Shown here: piece by piece, positions 10,348-19,124 of the stretch
Layout of the letters: the number at the start of each line of letters is the position of its first letter
How positions within the stretch are numbered: position 1 is the stretch's first letter
Assembly: GCF_017695955.1 (NCBI RefSeq)
Contig: NZ_JAAORO010000001.1
Location: 1 to 64,000, forward strand
Direction: 5' to 3'
Source: Prochlorococcus marinus XMU1419
GTDB lineage: Bacteria; Cyanobacteriota; Cyanobacteriia; PCC-6307; Cyanobiaceae
DNA length: 64,000 bases
Made by a program: the position numbers and the translations under genes
The notes under the pieces: model-generated
Database searches by the model: none
The model's input: only the letters and a program-made list of their open reading frames with translations
What the model was told of the DNA's origin: nothing

Positions 10348-11082
10348 TTGGTTGATTCTAATCAAAATCAGAACACGAACTTAGGTTCTAGGCTCCAACA
10401 GGATCTTAAAAATGATCTTATAGCTGGCTTATTGGTTGTAATTCCTTTGGCAACTACTATCTGGCTCTCATCATTAGTCAGTAAGTTTGTTTTGTCCTTA
10501 GTAACCTCTGTCCCTAAGCAATTAAATCCATTTATTAATTTAAATCCCTTATTACAAGATTTAATTAATCTTACTTTAGGATTAACAGTTCCTTTATTAG
10601 CTATTTTGCTTATAGGCTTGATGGCAAGAAATTTTGTAGGAAGGTGGCTTTTAGAATTTGGTGAAGGTACGTTATCAAAAATTCCTGTAGCAGGTGCAGT
10701 TTATAAAACTCTTAAACAATTACTAGAAACTTTTTTAAGTAATAAATCTAATCGTTTTAGAAGAGTTGTTTTGGTGGAATATCCTCGTGAGGGACTTTTT
10801 AGTATAGGTTTTGTTACAGGCGATGTCGGACCCTCTCTGCAGCCAGAATTGGATGAAAAGTTGTTAAGTGTTTTTATACCAACAGCACCAAACCCAACGA
10901 CTGGTTGGTACACATTAGTTCCAGAGTCTTCAGTAAAAGATTTAGAAATTTCCGTTGAAGATGCCTTTAGAACGATAATTTCAGCTGGTATAGTCAATCC
11001 AGACGAGAAAAACAATACAACAAATCCAACATTTTCAAAATTATTTTCTCAATTACGTGCCTCCACTAATACTTCTTCTTAA
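10348..11082 (+). CDS. DUF502-family membrane protein
   Basis: The 244-residue protein has two clear hydrophobic segments, near residues 25-50 (LIAGLLVVIPLATTIWLSSL) and 72-95 (LTLGLTVPLLAILLIGLMA). A soluble region follows with the family-typical pattern IPVAGAVYKTLKQLLET and, later, PTAPNPTTGWY. These match DUF502, a widespread uncharacterised bacterial membrane family with plant homologues. The TTG at 10348 is preceded by AGAAAGAGAAG (10331-10341), a fair ribosome-binding site, and no upstream ATG fits. nusB follows 3 bp after the stop and ftsY 59 bp beyond that, so it may lead a small operon. Function unknown. Confidence 0.88.
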   Translation: MVDSNQNQNTNLGSRLQQDLKNDLIAGLLVVIPLATTIWLSSLVSKFVLSLVTSVPKQLNPFINLNPLLQDLINLTLGLTVPLLAILLIGLMARNFVGRWLLEFGEGTLSKIPVAGAVYKTLKQLLETFLSNKSNRFRRVVLVEYPREGLFSIGFVTGDVGPSLQPELDEKLLSVFIPTAPNPTTGWYTLVPESSVKDLEISVEDAFRTIISAGIVNPDEKNNTTNPTFSKLFSQLRASTNTSS

Positions 11083-11085
11083 TTA

Positions 11086-11715
11086 ATGCATAATAATAAA
11101 TCCCTCTCTAGAGAATTATCTTTAATTTCTCTAGGCCTTATAAAAGACAAAGGTGATTTTAAATTAAATAAATTTCAAATAGAAGAAATTTTTGAATCTG
11201 CTTTAGATTCCTTAATTAACCATTGCAGAGATGAATTAGATAATTGCGAATCAGAGTTAGAAAATGCATCACAAAAAATATTAGATAGTGAATTGAAGGA
11301 AGGAGTTAACTCCTCTTTTTCAAACATTAGGGACGACTTAAAAAAATCTTTAGCAAAAATTGAAATTGTAATGAATACACTCTCAGTAAGTTTAGATTTT
11401 CCAAAATTGATAATTTCTAGTGGACAAATGGATATTAGAGAGGATGTAAATGATAGGGTAAGTAGTATTATCAATAATCTTAAAATTATTGATTCTGATA
11501 TTGATCAGGTAATGGATGGCTGGAGATTAAAAAGATTACCAAGAATTGATCGAGATATTTTGAGATTAGCCTATGTTGATATGAATTTTTTGAGTACACC
11601 AGTTGCTGTTGCTTGTGATGAAGCGGTTAATCTTGCTAATAAATATAGTGATACTAAAGGAAGAAAATTTATTAATGGAGTTTTAAGGAGATTACAAACA
11701 GTAAAATTGCAATAA
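11086..11715 (+). CDS. nusB: Transcription antitermination factor NusB
   Basis: NusB binds the boxA element of rRNA leaders with NusE (ribosomal protein S10) and supports antitermination and rRNA processing. The C-terminal half shows the family core: MDGWRLKRLPRIDRDILRLAYVD and the ending AVNLANKYSDTKGRKFINGVLR. At 209 residues it is about 60 longer than E. coli NusB; the extra length is a charged helical insertion between residues 35 and 90, which I recall as usual for cyanobacterial NusB. It is 3 bp after the DUF502 gene and upstream of ftsY. Confidence 0.93.
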   Translation: MHNNKSLSRELSLISLGLIKDKGDFKLNKFQIEEIFESALDSLINHCRDELDNCESELENASQKILDSELKEGVNSSFSNIRDDLKKSLAKIEIVMNTLSVSLDFPKLIISSGQMDIREDVNDRVSSIINNLKIIDSDIDQVMDGWRLKRLPRIDRDILRLAYVDMNFLSTPVAVACDEAVNLANKYSDTKGRKFINGVLRRLQTVKLQ

Positions 11716-11774
11716 TTATTTGATATAAATAAATAGTATTTTAAAATTTATTAAAAAAGGACTATAAATATCTA

Positions 11775-13151
11775 ATGACAAATATTGATTCTGATAATTC
11801 TCGAGAATGGGCTGCACAAGCTTATGCATTACTAAAACAACGACAAGAGGAGCAGAAACAAGAATTAAAGAAACAAGAGGAGCAGAAACAAGAATTAAAG
11901 AAACAAGAGGAGCAGAAACAAGAATTAAAGAAACAAGAGGAGCAGAAACAAGAATTAAAGAAACAAGAGGAGCAGAAACAAGAATTAAAGAAACAAGAGG
12001 AGCAGAAACAAGAATTAAAGAAACAAGAGGAGCAGAAACAAGAATTAAAGAAACAAGAGGAGCAGAAACAAAGTTTGATTGATAGTGATACTAAAGAAAA
12101 CCTTCAATCATTTAAAAATATTCCTGAACCTGAATTAGGAGATTTTGATGATAATTTTACTTGGTCGGCAATGGTACTAGCTTCACAAGGAAAAAATATC
12201 AATCAAATTTCGATAGATGAAATCGATTGGTTAACTAAATTAAGAAGAGGTTTAGAAGAAACAAGAAAAGGATTTGTTACTGAATTATTGGATAAATTAG
12301 GAGATGATCCTCTTACTCCGGAATCTCTTGATGATTTAGAGACCCTTTTGATAAGAGCTGATGTTGGTATAGATTCAACTGATAAAGTTATAGGATCTCT
12401 TAGAAAAAAATTAAATGAAGAAGTCGTTGGGGGAGAAGCAGGTATAAAATTTTTAAAAAAAGAATTAAAATTAATCATTGACAAACCAATAAAAAATTCA
12501 GGCACTGATCTTTTAGTTCCTAAAAAGGGTAAGTTAAACGTTTGGTTAGTAGTAGGAGTTAATGGAGTTGGCAAAACTACTACTATTGGAAAGTTAGCAT
12601 TCTTGTCTGCGAGAAGTAATTATAAAACCTTGATAGCTGCTGCAGATACTTTTAGAGCTGCTGCTGTAGAACAACTTAAAGTATGGGGTGAGAGGAGTAA
12701 TGTTGATGTTATATCTAATCAATCAAAGAATGCTGATCCTGCCGCTGTAGTTTTTGATGCTATTAATTCCGCAATACAAAGAAACGTCGATCTTTTATTA
12801 GTTGATACAGCAGGCAGATTGCAAACAAAAAATAATTTGATGGATGAACTAGCAAAAATAAAAAAAATTATTGATAAAAAGGCTCCAAATGCAAGTATTG
12901 AATCATTATTGGTTTTGGATGCCAGTCAAGGTCAAAATGGTTTAAAACAAGCAAAAAGTTTTGCGAAATCGGCAAATTTAAGTGGAGCAATTATTACTAA
13001 ATTGGATGGAACTTCAAGAGGAGGAGTATCTTTAGCTGTTGCAGAAGAAGTTAATTTGCCCATAAGATTTATTGGAGCTGGCGAAGGTATAAAAGATTTG
13101 AGACCCTTTAATAGTTATGAATTTGTCGAGGCTATGCTTGCAGATAAATAA
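11775..13151 (+). CDS. ftsY: Signal recognition particle receptor FtsY
   Basis: FtsY is the membrane-associated receptor that docks SRP-ribosome complexes for co-translational insertion. The NG GTPase module fills the C-terminal 300 residues: P-loop GVNGVGKTTTIGKLA (about 261-275), DTFRAAAVEQL, DTAGR near 344 and TKLDGT near 409. The N-terminal A region is unusual: residues 24-93 are seven perfect copies of QEEQKQELKK plus a partial eighth, encoded by a 30-bp tandem repeat. That gives a long, strongly charged helix, possibly a membrane- or translocon-contacting arm. The ATG at 11775 follows AAAAAGGA (11754-11761). Confidence 0.96.
   Translation: MTNIDSDNSREWAAQAYALLKQRQEEQKQELKKQEEQKQELKKQEEQKQELKKQEEQKQELKKQEEQKQELKKQEEQKQELKKQEEQKQELKKQEEQKQSLIDSDTKENLQSFKNIPEPELGDFDDNFTWSAMVLASQGKNINQISIDEIDWLTKLRRGLEETRKGFVTELLDKLGDDPLTPESLDDLETLLIRADVGIDSTDKVIGSLRKKLNEEVVGGEAGIKFLKKELKLIIDKPIKNSGTDLLVPKKGKLNVWLVVGVNGVGKTTTIGKLAFLSARSNYKTLIAAADTFRAAAVEQLKVWGERSNVDVISNQSKNADPAAVVFDAINSAIQRNVDLLLVDTAGRLQTKNNLMDELAKIKKIIDKKAPNASIESLLVLDASQGQNGLKQAKSFAKSANLSGAIITKLDGTSRGGVSLAVAEEVNLPIRFIGAGEGIKDLRPFNSYEFVEAMLADK
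11844..12071 (+). repeat. 30-bp minisatellite inside ftsY (7 perfect copies plus 18 bp)
   Basis: The unit caagaggagcagaaacaaga + attaaagaaa repeats seven times without a single mismatch from 11844 to 12053, followed by the first 18 bases of an eighth copy. The unit is a multiple of three, so copy-number change keeps the ftsY frame. It also keeps a second frame open, which produces a spurious 91-codon ORF. Perfect identity between copies implies recent expansion by slippage or unequal recombination, so strain-to-strain length variation is expected. Confidence 0.97.
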
Positions 13152-13171
13152 AAATTTAATTAAATTTTTTT
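13150..13171 (+). terminator. AT-only palindrome with T tract after ftsY
   Basis: A 20-bp perfect palindrome (A5 T3 A2 T2 A3 T5) starts within the ftsY stop codon and runs into a T tract. In this AT-rich genome such all-A/T hairpins may serve as weak intrinsic terminators, but palindromes of this composition also arise by chance. It marks the boundary before the phosphatase gene. Confidence 0.35.
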
Positions 13172-13218
13172 AAAAATTAAAATTTAATGTTAAAACATGA
13201 CTAACTAATAAATTTGTT

Positions 13219-14562
13219 GTGACAAATAATCAAAAAGATAAATTATTTTCAAACAAAATTTTAAAAAAATTTTTAGATTATGAATCTACTATTTCTTTAA
13301 AAAATAAATATAAATTTGATGAGATCGCACCTTCGTTAGCATACTATTTAAAAACATTTTCCAATATTAATAAGTTTTTGGATTATGTATGCTTAATTTT
13401 GAAACATATTTTTGATGATAAAATAATACTGATTATACCTATAAATGACGAGGGAGAGATTTGGTATAAAAACATAAAAATTTCTGCCAATGATAAAGAC
13501 TCAATAATAAAAGAAGAAATTAATATTTTTTTTAATCAATTTAATTTTTCGAAAAATTTCAAAATTAAGGATAACTTTATATTTGAAAGTTCACTAAAAA
13601 ATAAATTTAAAGAATATAAGATTGAAAATGAAAAAGTATTATCTAGAGGAAAATGCAGGGGATTTATTTACATTTTTAGCAAAAATAGATCTAGTCAATC
13701 GATCATTGAAGATAATCATTTTAATTTTATTATAAATTGTTTAGCTATTGGACTAGAAAATTACTGCTTAATTAAAACCAAAAAAAAGCATGAAAATGTA
13801 GATAGAGAAATTTCTATTGGAGCTGAAATACAATCCCAATTACTTCCAGACTATTGTCCTATTATTTATGGTGTTGATCTTGCCGCACATTGTAGGCCGG
13901 CGCTGCAATTAGGAGGAGATTACTATGATTTTATGTGTTTAAAGACTAATATCTCAGAAAAAAGAAAAGAAAAAGCAAGATGGGCATTGGTTATTGGTGA
14001 TGTCATGGGTAAGGGGATACCAGCTGGTCTTTTAATGACGATGCTCAGAGGAATGCTGCGTGCAGAGGTTCTTACAGGTTTACCTCCAGATAGAATTTTG
14101 CACGATTTGAATCAACTAGCAATAAATGATCTAGATCAGTCTCATAGATTTGTTACTCTATTTTATTCAGATTATGATCCCAGAACTAGAAAATTAAGAT
14201 TTGCTAATGCAGCCCATAATCCCCCTTTACTTTGGAAAAGTTCAGATCAGAAAATTGTAAAATTAGATGCAGAAGGTTTTGTACTTGGAATACAAAAAGA
14301 TGCTGAATATCATTGTGGTGAAATTAAGCTGAGTGAAAATGATTTAGTTCTGTATTACACCGATGGAGTGATAGATACTTCAAATTCTTTAGGTGAAAGA
14401 TTTGATGAGGGAAGGTTGATTAAAACTTTTTCAAAATTATGTAAGCAATCCTATACATCTCAAGAAATTTTAAATAAATTATTTAAAAAATTAGATGATT
14501 TTACAGGACAAAATAGACACCTGGAGGATGATGCATCTATGGTTGTTTTTCAATTGAAATAG
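13219..14562 (+). CDS. PP2C-type (RsbU/SpoIIE-like) protein phosphatase
   Basis: The 447-residue protein has an N-terminal region (about 1-190) that is weakly GAF-like and a C-terminal SpoIIE/RsbU-type serine phosphatase domain. Metal-binding and core motifs are visible: QLGGDYYDF (about 230-238), IGDVMGKGIPAGLLMTMLRG (259-278), FANAAHNPPLLW and DLVLYYTDGVID, ending with LEDDASMVVFQLK. Such enzymes dephosphorylate anti-sigma-factor antagonists in partner-switching systems. No antagonist or anti-sigma kinase gene lies beside it, so the target is unknown. The GTG start at 13219 has no ATG competitor. The gene sits between ftsY and argH with its own short leader. Confidence 0.88.
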   Translation: MTNNQKDKLFSNKILKKFLDYESTISLKNKYKFDEIAPSLAYYLKTFSNINKFLDYVCLILKHIFDDKIILIIPINDEGEIWYKNIKISANDKDSIIKEEINIFFNQFNFSKNFKIKDNFIFESSLKNKFKEYKIENEKVLSRGKCRGFIYIFSKNRSSQSIIEDNHFNFIINCLAIGLENYCLIKTKKKHENVDREISIGAEIQSQLLPDYCPIIYGVDLAAHCRPALQLGGDYYDFMCLKTNISEKRKEKARWALVIGDVMGKGIPAGLLMTMLRGMLRAEVLTGLPPDRILHDLNQLAINDLDQSHRFVTLFYSDYDPRTRKLRFANAAHNPPLLWKSSDQKIVKLDAEGFVLGIQKDAEYHCGEIKLSENDLVLYYTDGVIDTSNSLGERFDEGRLIKTFSKLCKQSYTSQEILNKLFKKLDDFTGQNRHLEDDASMVVFQLK

Positions 14563-14624
14563 ATATTTTTTGTCACATATATAAAAAAATGCTTTATTAG
14601 AGATATCTAAAGTTTCTTATTGAT

Positions 14625-16010
14625 ATGGCAAAAGTTTGGAGTAAAAGATTTGATAATACACTTAATCCTTTCATTGAAAAGTTTAATGCTTCAATTGGCT
14701 TCGATAGAAAACTTATTTTAGAAGATTTAGAGTGCTCTATTGCTCACGCAAAAATGCTTGGTAAGACGCAAATTCTAACATCTTCTGAAACTTTAAAAAT
14801 TATAAACGGTTTAGAGATAATAAAAGTTGAGTATTTGGAGGGTAAATTTTCTCCTAGCTTGCCTTCTGAAGATATTCACTATTGTATTGAAGAAAAACTA
14901 ATAAGCTTAATTGGTGAAACTGGGAAAAAATTACACACCGGTAGAAGTAGAAATGATCAAGTTGGTACAGATATAAGGTTGTGGTTAAGGAAAGAGATTG
15001 ACAATATTGAAACTCTAATAATTGATTTGCAAAAATCCTTATTAAACGTTGCGAAATCAAATATTTACACCTTAATTCCTGGTTATACTCATATGCAGAG
15101 AGCGCAACCATTATCGTTAGCTCATCATTTATTGGCATATTTAGAAATGTTCCAAAGAGACCGTGAAAGGTTTAAAGAAGTACGATCAAGAGTAAATACT
15201 TCCCCATTAGGCGCTGCAGCATTAGCTGGCACAAAAATAAAAATAGATAGGAACTTTACAGCTGCAGAACTGGGTTTTGATAAGATTTATAAAAACAGTA
15301 TTGATGCTGTGAGTGATAGAGATTTTTGCATAGAGTTTGTTTCTTCATCTTCTTTAGTAATGTCTCATTTGAGTAAAATTTCTGAGGAAATAATTTTGTG
15401 GGTAACTGATGAATTTTCTTTTGCGAAATTAACAGATAAATGTGCTACTGGCAGTAGCTTAATGCCACAGAAAAAAAATCCTGATGTTCCAGAACTGATT
15501 AGAGGTAAAACTGGAAGAGTTTATGGACATCTTCAAGCATTGTTAACGATGGTTAAAGGAGTACCACTTGCATATAATAAGGATTTTCAGGAGGATAAAG
15601 AGCCAATATTTGATACTGCAGAGACTATATCTTCTTGTATTAAAGCGATGACTATTTTAATTGCTGAGGGCATAGAATTTAATATTAAAAATTTATCTGA
15701 TTCTGTCGAAAATGACTTCTCTAATGCAACTGATTTGGCAGATTATCTAGTTAATAAAAAGGTTCCTTTTAGGACTGCTTATCAAGTCGTCGGTGAAATT
15801 GTTAAGTATTGTTTGGAGAGAAAAATTTTGTTTAAAAATATGAAAATTGATGAATTTAAGAAATTTCATCCCGAATTTGATGAGGATTTATTTGTAGATC
15901 TTCAACCTCATAATGTTGTTAAGTCAAGAATTAGTGAAGGTGGAACAGGATTTATCCAAGTAGAAAAAGAGGTAAATAATTGGCAGAAAAAATTGTTACT
16001 CGAAATTTAA
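14625..16010 (+). CDS. argH: Argininosuccinate lyase
   Basis: ArgH splits argininosuccinate into arginine and fumarate, the last step of arginine synthesis. The 461-residue product has the fumarase/aspartase superfamily signature [11 protein letters not shown] (about 276-286), the substrate loop [14 protein letters not shown] (105-118) and [20 protein letters not shown]. Length and ends are normal. The ATG at 14625 follows a 62-bp gap after the phosphatase. A hairpin with a T tract lies 58 bp beyond its stop. Another arginine gene, argJ, is at 54.0-55.3 kb but is not linked. Confidence 0.97.
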   Translation: MAKVWSKRFDNTLNPFIEKFNASIGFDRKLILEDLECSIAHAKMLGKTQILTSSETLKIINGLEIIKVEYLEGKFSPSLPSEDIHYCIEEKLISLIGETGKKLHTGRSRNDQVGTDIRLWLRKEIDNIETLIIDLQKSLLNVAKSNIYTLIPGYTHMQRAQPLSLAHHLLAYLEMFQRDRERFKEVRSRVNTSPLGAAALAGTKIKIDRNFTAAELGFDKIYKNSIDAVSDRDFCIEFVSSSSLVMSHLSKISEEIILWVTDEFSFAKLTDKCATGSSLMPQKKNPDVPELIRGKTGRVYGHLQALLTMVKGVPLAYNKDFQEDKEPIFDTAETISSCIKAMTILIAEGIEFNIKNLSDSVENDFSNATDLADYLVNKKVPFRTAYQVVGEIVKYCLERKILFKNMKIDEFKKFHPEFDEDLFVDLQPHNVVKSRISEGGTGFIQVEKEVNNWQKKLLLEI

Positions 16011-16067
16011 ATTATTTTTCTACAACAAGGGTATGCTTTGAAGTAGAATAATAAAGTAAAGTTTATC

Positions 16068-16089
16068 AACTACTTTTTGTAGTTTTTTT
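16068..16089 (+). terminator. Hairpin plus T tract between argH and the RRM gene
   Basis: AACTAC (16068-16073), a five-T loop and GTAGTT (16079-16084) form a perfect 6-bp stem followed by five more Ts. This is a reasonable intrinsic terminator for argH. It ends only 10 bases before the GTG start of the RNA-binding protein gene, so it must also lie in that gene's leader and may act as an attenuator or protein-binding element. Confidence 0.5.
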
Positions 16090-16099
16090 AGAGTTTAAA

Positions 16100-16780
16100 G
16101 TGAGTATTTTTGTTGGCAATTTGCCTTTCCGTGCAGAGCGCGAAGATGTTTTACAGTTGTTTGCCCCTTTTGGTGAAGTTTTGAATTGTTCCTTACCTCT
16201 TGAAAGAGATACTGGAAGAAAAAGAGGATTCGCATTTGTTGAGATGGCAGATGAATCTATTGAGTCGACAGCTATTGATGGTTTGCAAGGCACTGAGCTA
16301 ATGGGAAGACCATTAAGAATTAACAAAGCAGAGCCAAGAGGTTCTGGAGGGTCACGAAGAGGAGGAAGAGGTGGCTACGGTGGTGGAAATAATGGCGGCG
16401 GTTATGGCGGCGGTGGCTACAGCGGCAGAAATAATGGCGGCGGTTATGGTGGCGGAAATAATAGCGGCGGTTATGGCGGCGGTTATGGTGGTGGAAATAA
16501 TGGCGGCGGTTATGGAGGCGGTTATGGTGGTGGAAATAATGGCGGCGGTTATGGAGGCGGTTATGGTGGTGGAAATAATGGCGGCGGTTATGGTGGTGGA
16601 AATAATGGCGGTGGCAATTATGACTCCAATTCTTCTTATACCAACAAATCCTCTGGTGCAGAAGGTTGGGAAGATAGAAGTTATGGAAATTCTTCTGAAA
16701 ACTCTGAATATGAAACTGGTAGAAGTAGGAGAAAAAGAAGCGTTACCAATGAGGGTAATACTTCAAAAGAAGAAAACTAG
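16100..16780 (+). CDS. Glycine-rich RRM RNA-binding protein (Rbp-type)
   Basis: Residues 1-80 form one RNA-recognition motif with RNP2 IFVGNL (3-8) and RNP1 KRGFAFVE (41-48), as in the cold-responsive Rbp proteins of cyanobacteria. Residues about 88-175 are a Gly/Tyr/Asn domain built from GGGYGGGNN-type repeats, followed by a charged tail rich in Ser, Arg and Lys. The 226-residue length exceeds typical Rbp proteins of about 100. The protein probably binds mRNA; the low-complexity domain may support multivalent assembly, which is inference. It starts with GTG directly after a hairpin and T tract. Its TAG stop shares the CTAG tetramer with the convergent dus stop. Confidence 0.93.
   Translation: MSIFVGNLPFRAEREDVLQLFAPFGEVLNCSLPLERDTGRKRGFAFVEMADESIESTAIDGLQGTELMGRPLRINKAEPRGSGGSRRGGRGGYGGGNNGGGYGGGGYSGRNNGGGYGGGNNSGGYGGGYGGGNNGGGYGGGYGGGNNGGGYGGGYGGGNNGGGYGGGNNGGGNYDSNSSYTNKSSGAEGWEDRSYGNSSENSEYETGRSRRKRSVTNEGNTSKEEN
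16370..16620 (+). repeat. Glycine-rich coding repeats in the RRM gene
   Basis: Degenerate tandem units encoding GGYGGGNNG-type blocks run through this stretch. Two 39-bp units, each reading gcggcggttatggaggcggt then tatggtggtggaaataatg, are nearly identical, and shorter 27-bp variants flank them. The block is strikingly GC-rich compared with its surroundings because Gly codons dominate. Confidence 0.85.
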
Positions 16781-17781
16781 TAACCCATTTCCTCAAGTTG
16801 AGAAGTTAATTTAATAAGGTACTCTATATCTAATTCTTTTTTTATAGATTTAATTGAAATTTGATTACGCCAAATTTTTGCTTTTGGAATGCCCTCGACT
16901 AAATTTATAAGATGTTTACAAATATCCCAAGATTTTCCTCCTGTATTTAAATGTTCTTCAATGTAAGGAATTAATGAGAAAATGATATTAGAAGCAGATT
17001 TGGGTTTTTTATTGATCCCATAAAATTTTTGATCAATTTCAGACCATCTTAAGGGATATTTATATACAGATCTTCCTATCATTACACCATCGAAATCATT
17101 TAGAGCTTTTAATGATTCATCGATATTTGTGAAACCTCCATTGATTTCTATTAATAATTCAGGATTTAATTTTTTTAATTTTTTCACCACATCATACTTA
17201 AGCGGAGGTATGGTTCTGTTTTGTTTTGGATTAAAGCCTTTTAATATGGCTTTTCTAGCATGAACAGTAAATCTGTCTGCTCCAGCATTTGCAATACATC
17301 TCACAAAATTATTCAAATTTATGAAACTATCATCATCGTCTACACCGATTCTGTGTTTAATCGTAACCGGCAAGTTGCAGCTATTTTTTAGTGTTTCTAT
17401 GCATTTTGCTACTTTCGCAGGGTCTTTCATTAGTAAAGCACCAAAATTTCCAGAACATACTCTTGGACTTGGACATCCAACATTAAAGTTTATTTCGTCA
17501 TAACCCCAATCCTCCGCCATTCGTGCAGCTTCTTTAAGGATTTCAGGTTCATCGCCACCAAATTGAATGGATATCGGGTGTTCTTCATCATTAAAATCTA
17601 AAAATTTTTCTTTTTTATCCGTATGAAATAAACTTTGAGCTACGATCATTTCCGTATATAAAAGAGCTTCAGAACTTATTTTTCTCATTATCATTCTGAA
17701 ATGTTTATCAGTACAATCCATCATTGGAGCAATACTTAATTTATGAATATTTTTAATAGAATCAGGATGTATAAAACTCAT
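16777..17781 (-). CDS. dusA: tRNA-dihydrouridine synthase
   Basis: Dus enzymes are FMN proteins that reduce specific uridines of tRNA to dihydrouridine. The 334-residue product has the FMN-binding N-terminus SIAPMMDCTDKHFR (residues 16-29), the INFNVGCPSPRVCSGNFG region with conserved Cys103, and the DGVMIGRSVYKYPLRW segment near the C-terminal part of the barrel. APMMDxTD and YTEM resemble the DusA subgroup (D-loop U20 enzymes), so I use that symbol cautiously. The gene is convergent with the RRM gene, sharing four bases at the stop codons, and divergent from msrB with only 10 bp between starts. Confidence 0.9.
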   Translation of the reverse strand: MSFIHPDSIKNIHKLSIAPMMDCTDKHFRMIMRKISSEALLYTEMIVAQSLFHTDKKEKFLDFNDEEHPISIQFGGDEPEILKEAARMAEDWGYDEINFNVGCPSPRVCSGNFGALLMKDPAKVAKCIETLKNSCNLPVTIKHRIGVDDDDSFINLNNFVRCIANAGADRFTVHARKAILKGFNPKQNRTIPPLKYDVVKKLKKLNPELLIEINGGFTNIDESLKALNDFDGVMIGRSVYKYPLRWSEIDQKFYGINKKPKSASNIIFSLIPYIEEHLNTGGKSWDICKHLINLVEGIPKAKIWRNQISIKSIKKELDIEYLIKLTSQLEEMGY

Positions 17782-17791
17782 TTCTTTTTAC

Positions 17792-18298
17792 GTGAGTAAA
17801 TATATGAATCAATTTTTATCAAGAAGAACTTTTATTCTAATTCCTACTATGTCAATACTAAAAACTTTTTTTAAGCCTATGCAAGTTTTAGCTTCTTCGC
17901 TTGCTTCTAAAGAGGAGTGGAATTTATCAAAAGAAGAATGGAAATCAAGGCTCAGTCCAGAATCTTTTTATATTTTGAGGGAGGAAGGCACTGAAAGAGC
18001 TTTCAGTAGCGAATTAAATAATGAGAAAAGAAAAGGGGTTTTTCACTGCGCAGGATGTGATTTACCACTTTTTCTCTCAGATAAAAAGTTTGATAGTGGC
18101 ACTGGATGGCCAAGTTTTTGGGATCCAATTCAAGGATCAGTCGAAACAAAGGTTGATTTTAAGTTAATTGTTCCAAGAACCGAATATCATTGCTCTAGAT
18201 GCGGAGGTCATCAAGGACATGTTTTTAATGATGGGCCACTTCCTACAGGTAAAAGATACTGCAATAACGGTTTAGCATTAAGATTTGTTCCTGAGTAA
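17792..18298 (+). CDS. msrB: Peptide methionine-(R)-S-oxide reductase with exported leader
   Basis: MsrB repairs the R-epimer of oxidised methionine in proteins. The 168-residue protein carries the zinc cysteines C86/C89 (CAGC) and C134/C137 (CSRC), the substrate motif SGTGWPSFW and the catalytic Cys157 (RYCNNGLALRF). The N-terminal 40 residues are extra and contain SRRTFILIP (10-18), resembling a twin-arginine or hydrophobic leader ending near VLASSLA. That suggests a periplasmic or thylakoid-lumen location, where oxidative stress is high. A GTG at 17792 and an in-frame ATG at 17804 both retain the leader. A small GC-rich hairpin (TGCGG/CCGCA) follows the stop at about 18306-18319. Confidence 0.94.
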   Translation: MSKYMNQFLSRRTFILIPTMSILKTFFKPMQVLASSLASKEEWNLSKEEWKSRLSPESFYILREEGTERAFSSELNNEKRKGVFHCAGCDLPLFLSDKKFDSGTGWPSFWDPIQGSVETKVDFKLIVPRTEYHCSRCGGHQGHVFNDGPLPTGKRYCNNGLALRFVPE

Positions 18299-18374
18299 AA
18301 AATTTGTGCGGCCTTCCGCAACTTGTTTTGTGCAACACTTTATTGGAAAATAGTTTTATTAAATTTTTAGAAAA

Positions 18375-19094
18375 ATGATTGAAAATCAATCAGACAATAT
18401 TGATATTAAAGAAGATGATGTTTCTAATCAGGATAGTGCCCCTGACGATACTTCATCTGCTGAAGATAAAATCGTTGAAAATGATGATTTATCTTCACAA
18501 AAAACAGAAGAAATAAATACTGAAGAATTAAAAAATACTATCTCCAATAATGATGCACGGTTAGAACAGTTAGAAAAAGAGCACGAAACATTAAAAAATC
18601 AATATGTAAGAATTTCAGCAGATTTTGATAATTTTAGAAAAAGGCAGTCTAGAGATCAGGATGATTTAAAAGTCCAACTTGTTTCTAAAACTTTAACTGC
18701 AATACTTCCAATTGTTGATAATTTTGAAAGAGCAAGACAACAACTAAAACCAGAAAGTGAAGAAGCTCAAGCCCTTCATAGAAGTTATCAAGGATTGTAC
18801 AAACAATTGGTAGAGGTTTTAAAACAACAAGGAGTTGCCCCGATGAGAGTTGTTGGCCAACAATTTGATCCAAATTTGCATGAAGCTGTGTTAAAAGAGC
18901 CGAGTGAAGAGTTTAAAGAAGATTTTATCGTAGAAGAATTGCAGCGAGGATATCACTTAGAGGGAAAGGTTTTGAGACATGCTTTGGTTAAAGTTTCCAT
19001 GGGGCCTGGTAAACAAAATTCACAAGAGGAAGTAGAAAAGGATACAGTTGAAGAGGGTATTGATTCAGAGGAAAATACTTCTGAAGATGTATAA
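18375..19094 (+). CDS. grpE: GrpE nucleotide exchange factor
   Basis: GrpE releases ADP from DnaK. The 239-residue protein has an acidic, disordered N-terminus (about 1-55), a long coiled coil ([19 protein letters not shown]) and the family core [14 protein letters not shown] followed by [14 protein letters not shown] and the beta domain with [13 protein letters not shown]. The acidic C-terminal tail is also low-complexity. It is followed 30 bp downstream by dnaJ, the usual chaperone pairing. I looked for a CIRCE operator (TTAGCACTC-type inverted repeat) upstream and did not find one. Confidence 0.95.
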   Translation: MIENQSDNIDIKEDDVSNQDSAPDDTSSAEDKIVENDDLSSQKTEEINTEELKNTISNNDARLEQLEKEHETLKNQYVRISADFDNFRKRQSRDQDDLKVQLVSKTLTAILPIVDNFERARQQLKPESEEAQALHRSYQGLYKQLVEVLKQQGVAPMRVVGQQFDPNLHEAVLKEPSEEFKEDFIVEELQRGYHLEGKVLRHALVKVSMGPGKQNSQEEVEKDTVEEGIDSEENTSEDV

Positions 19095-19124
19095 ATTCCA
19101 AATTTTTTACTTGAGCGTTCTTTA

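Noticed and set aside
11807-12082. 91-codon plus-strand ORF reading TRGAETRIKE repeats inside ftsY
   Set aside because: It is the out-of-frame reading of the 30-bp ftsY minisatellite, kept open only because the repeat unit is a multiple of three and lacks stops.
16371-16814. 147-codon plus-strand ORF rich in Met, Ala and Val overlapping the RRM gene
   Set aside because: It is the second frame of the glycine-rich repeats; the RRM frame has clear RNP motifs and a family-like start.
18306-18319. GC-rich hairpin TGCGG/CCGCA after msrB as a terminator
   Set aside because: The stem is only 5 bp and no T tract follows directly; noted in the msrB entry but not called as a terminator.
18299-18374. 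CIRCE heat-shock operator before grpE
   Set aside because: I looked for the TTAGCACTC-N9-GAGTGCTAA inverted repeat and found nothing close.
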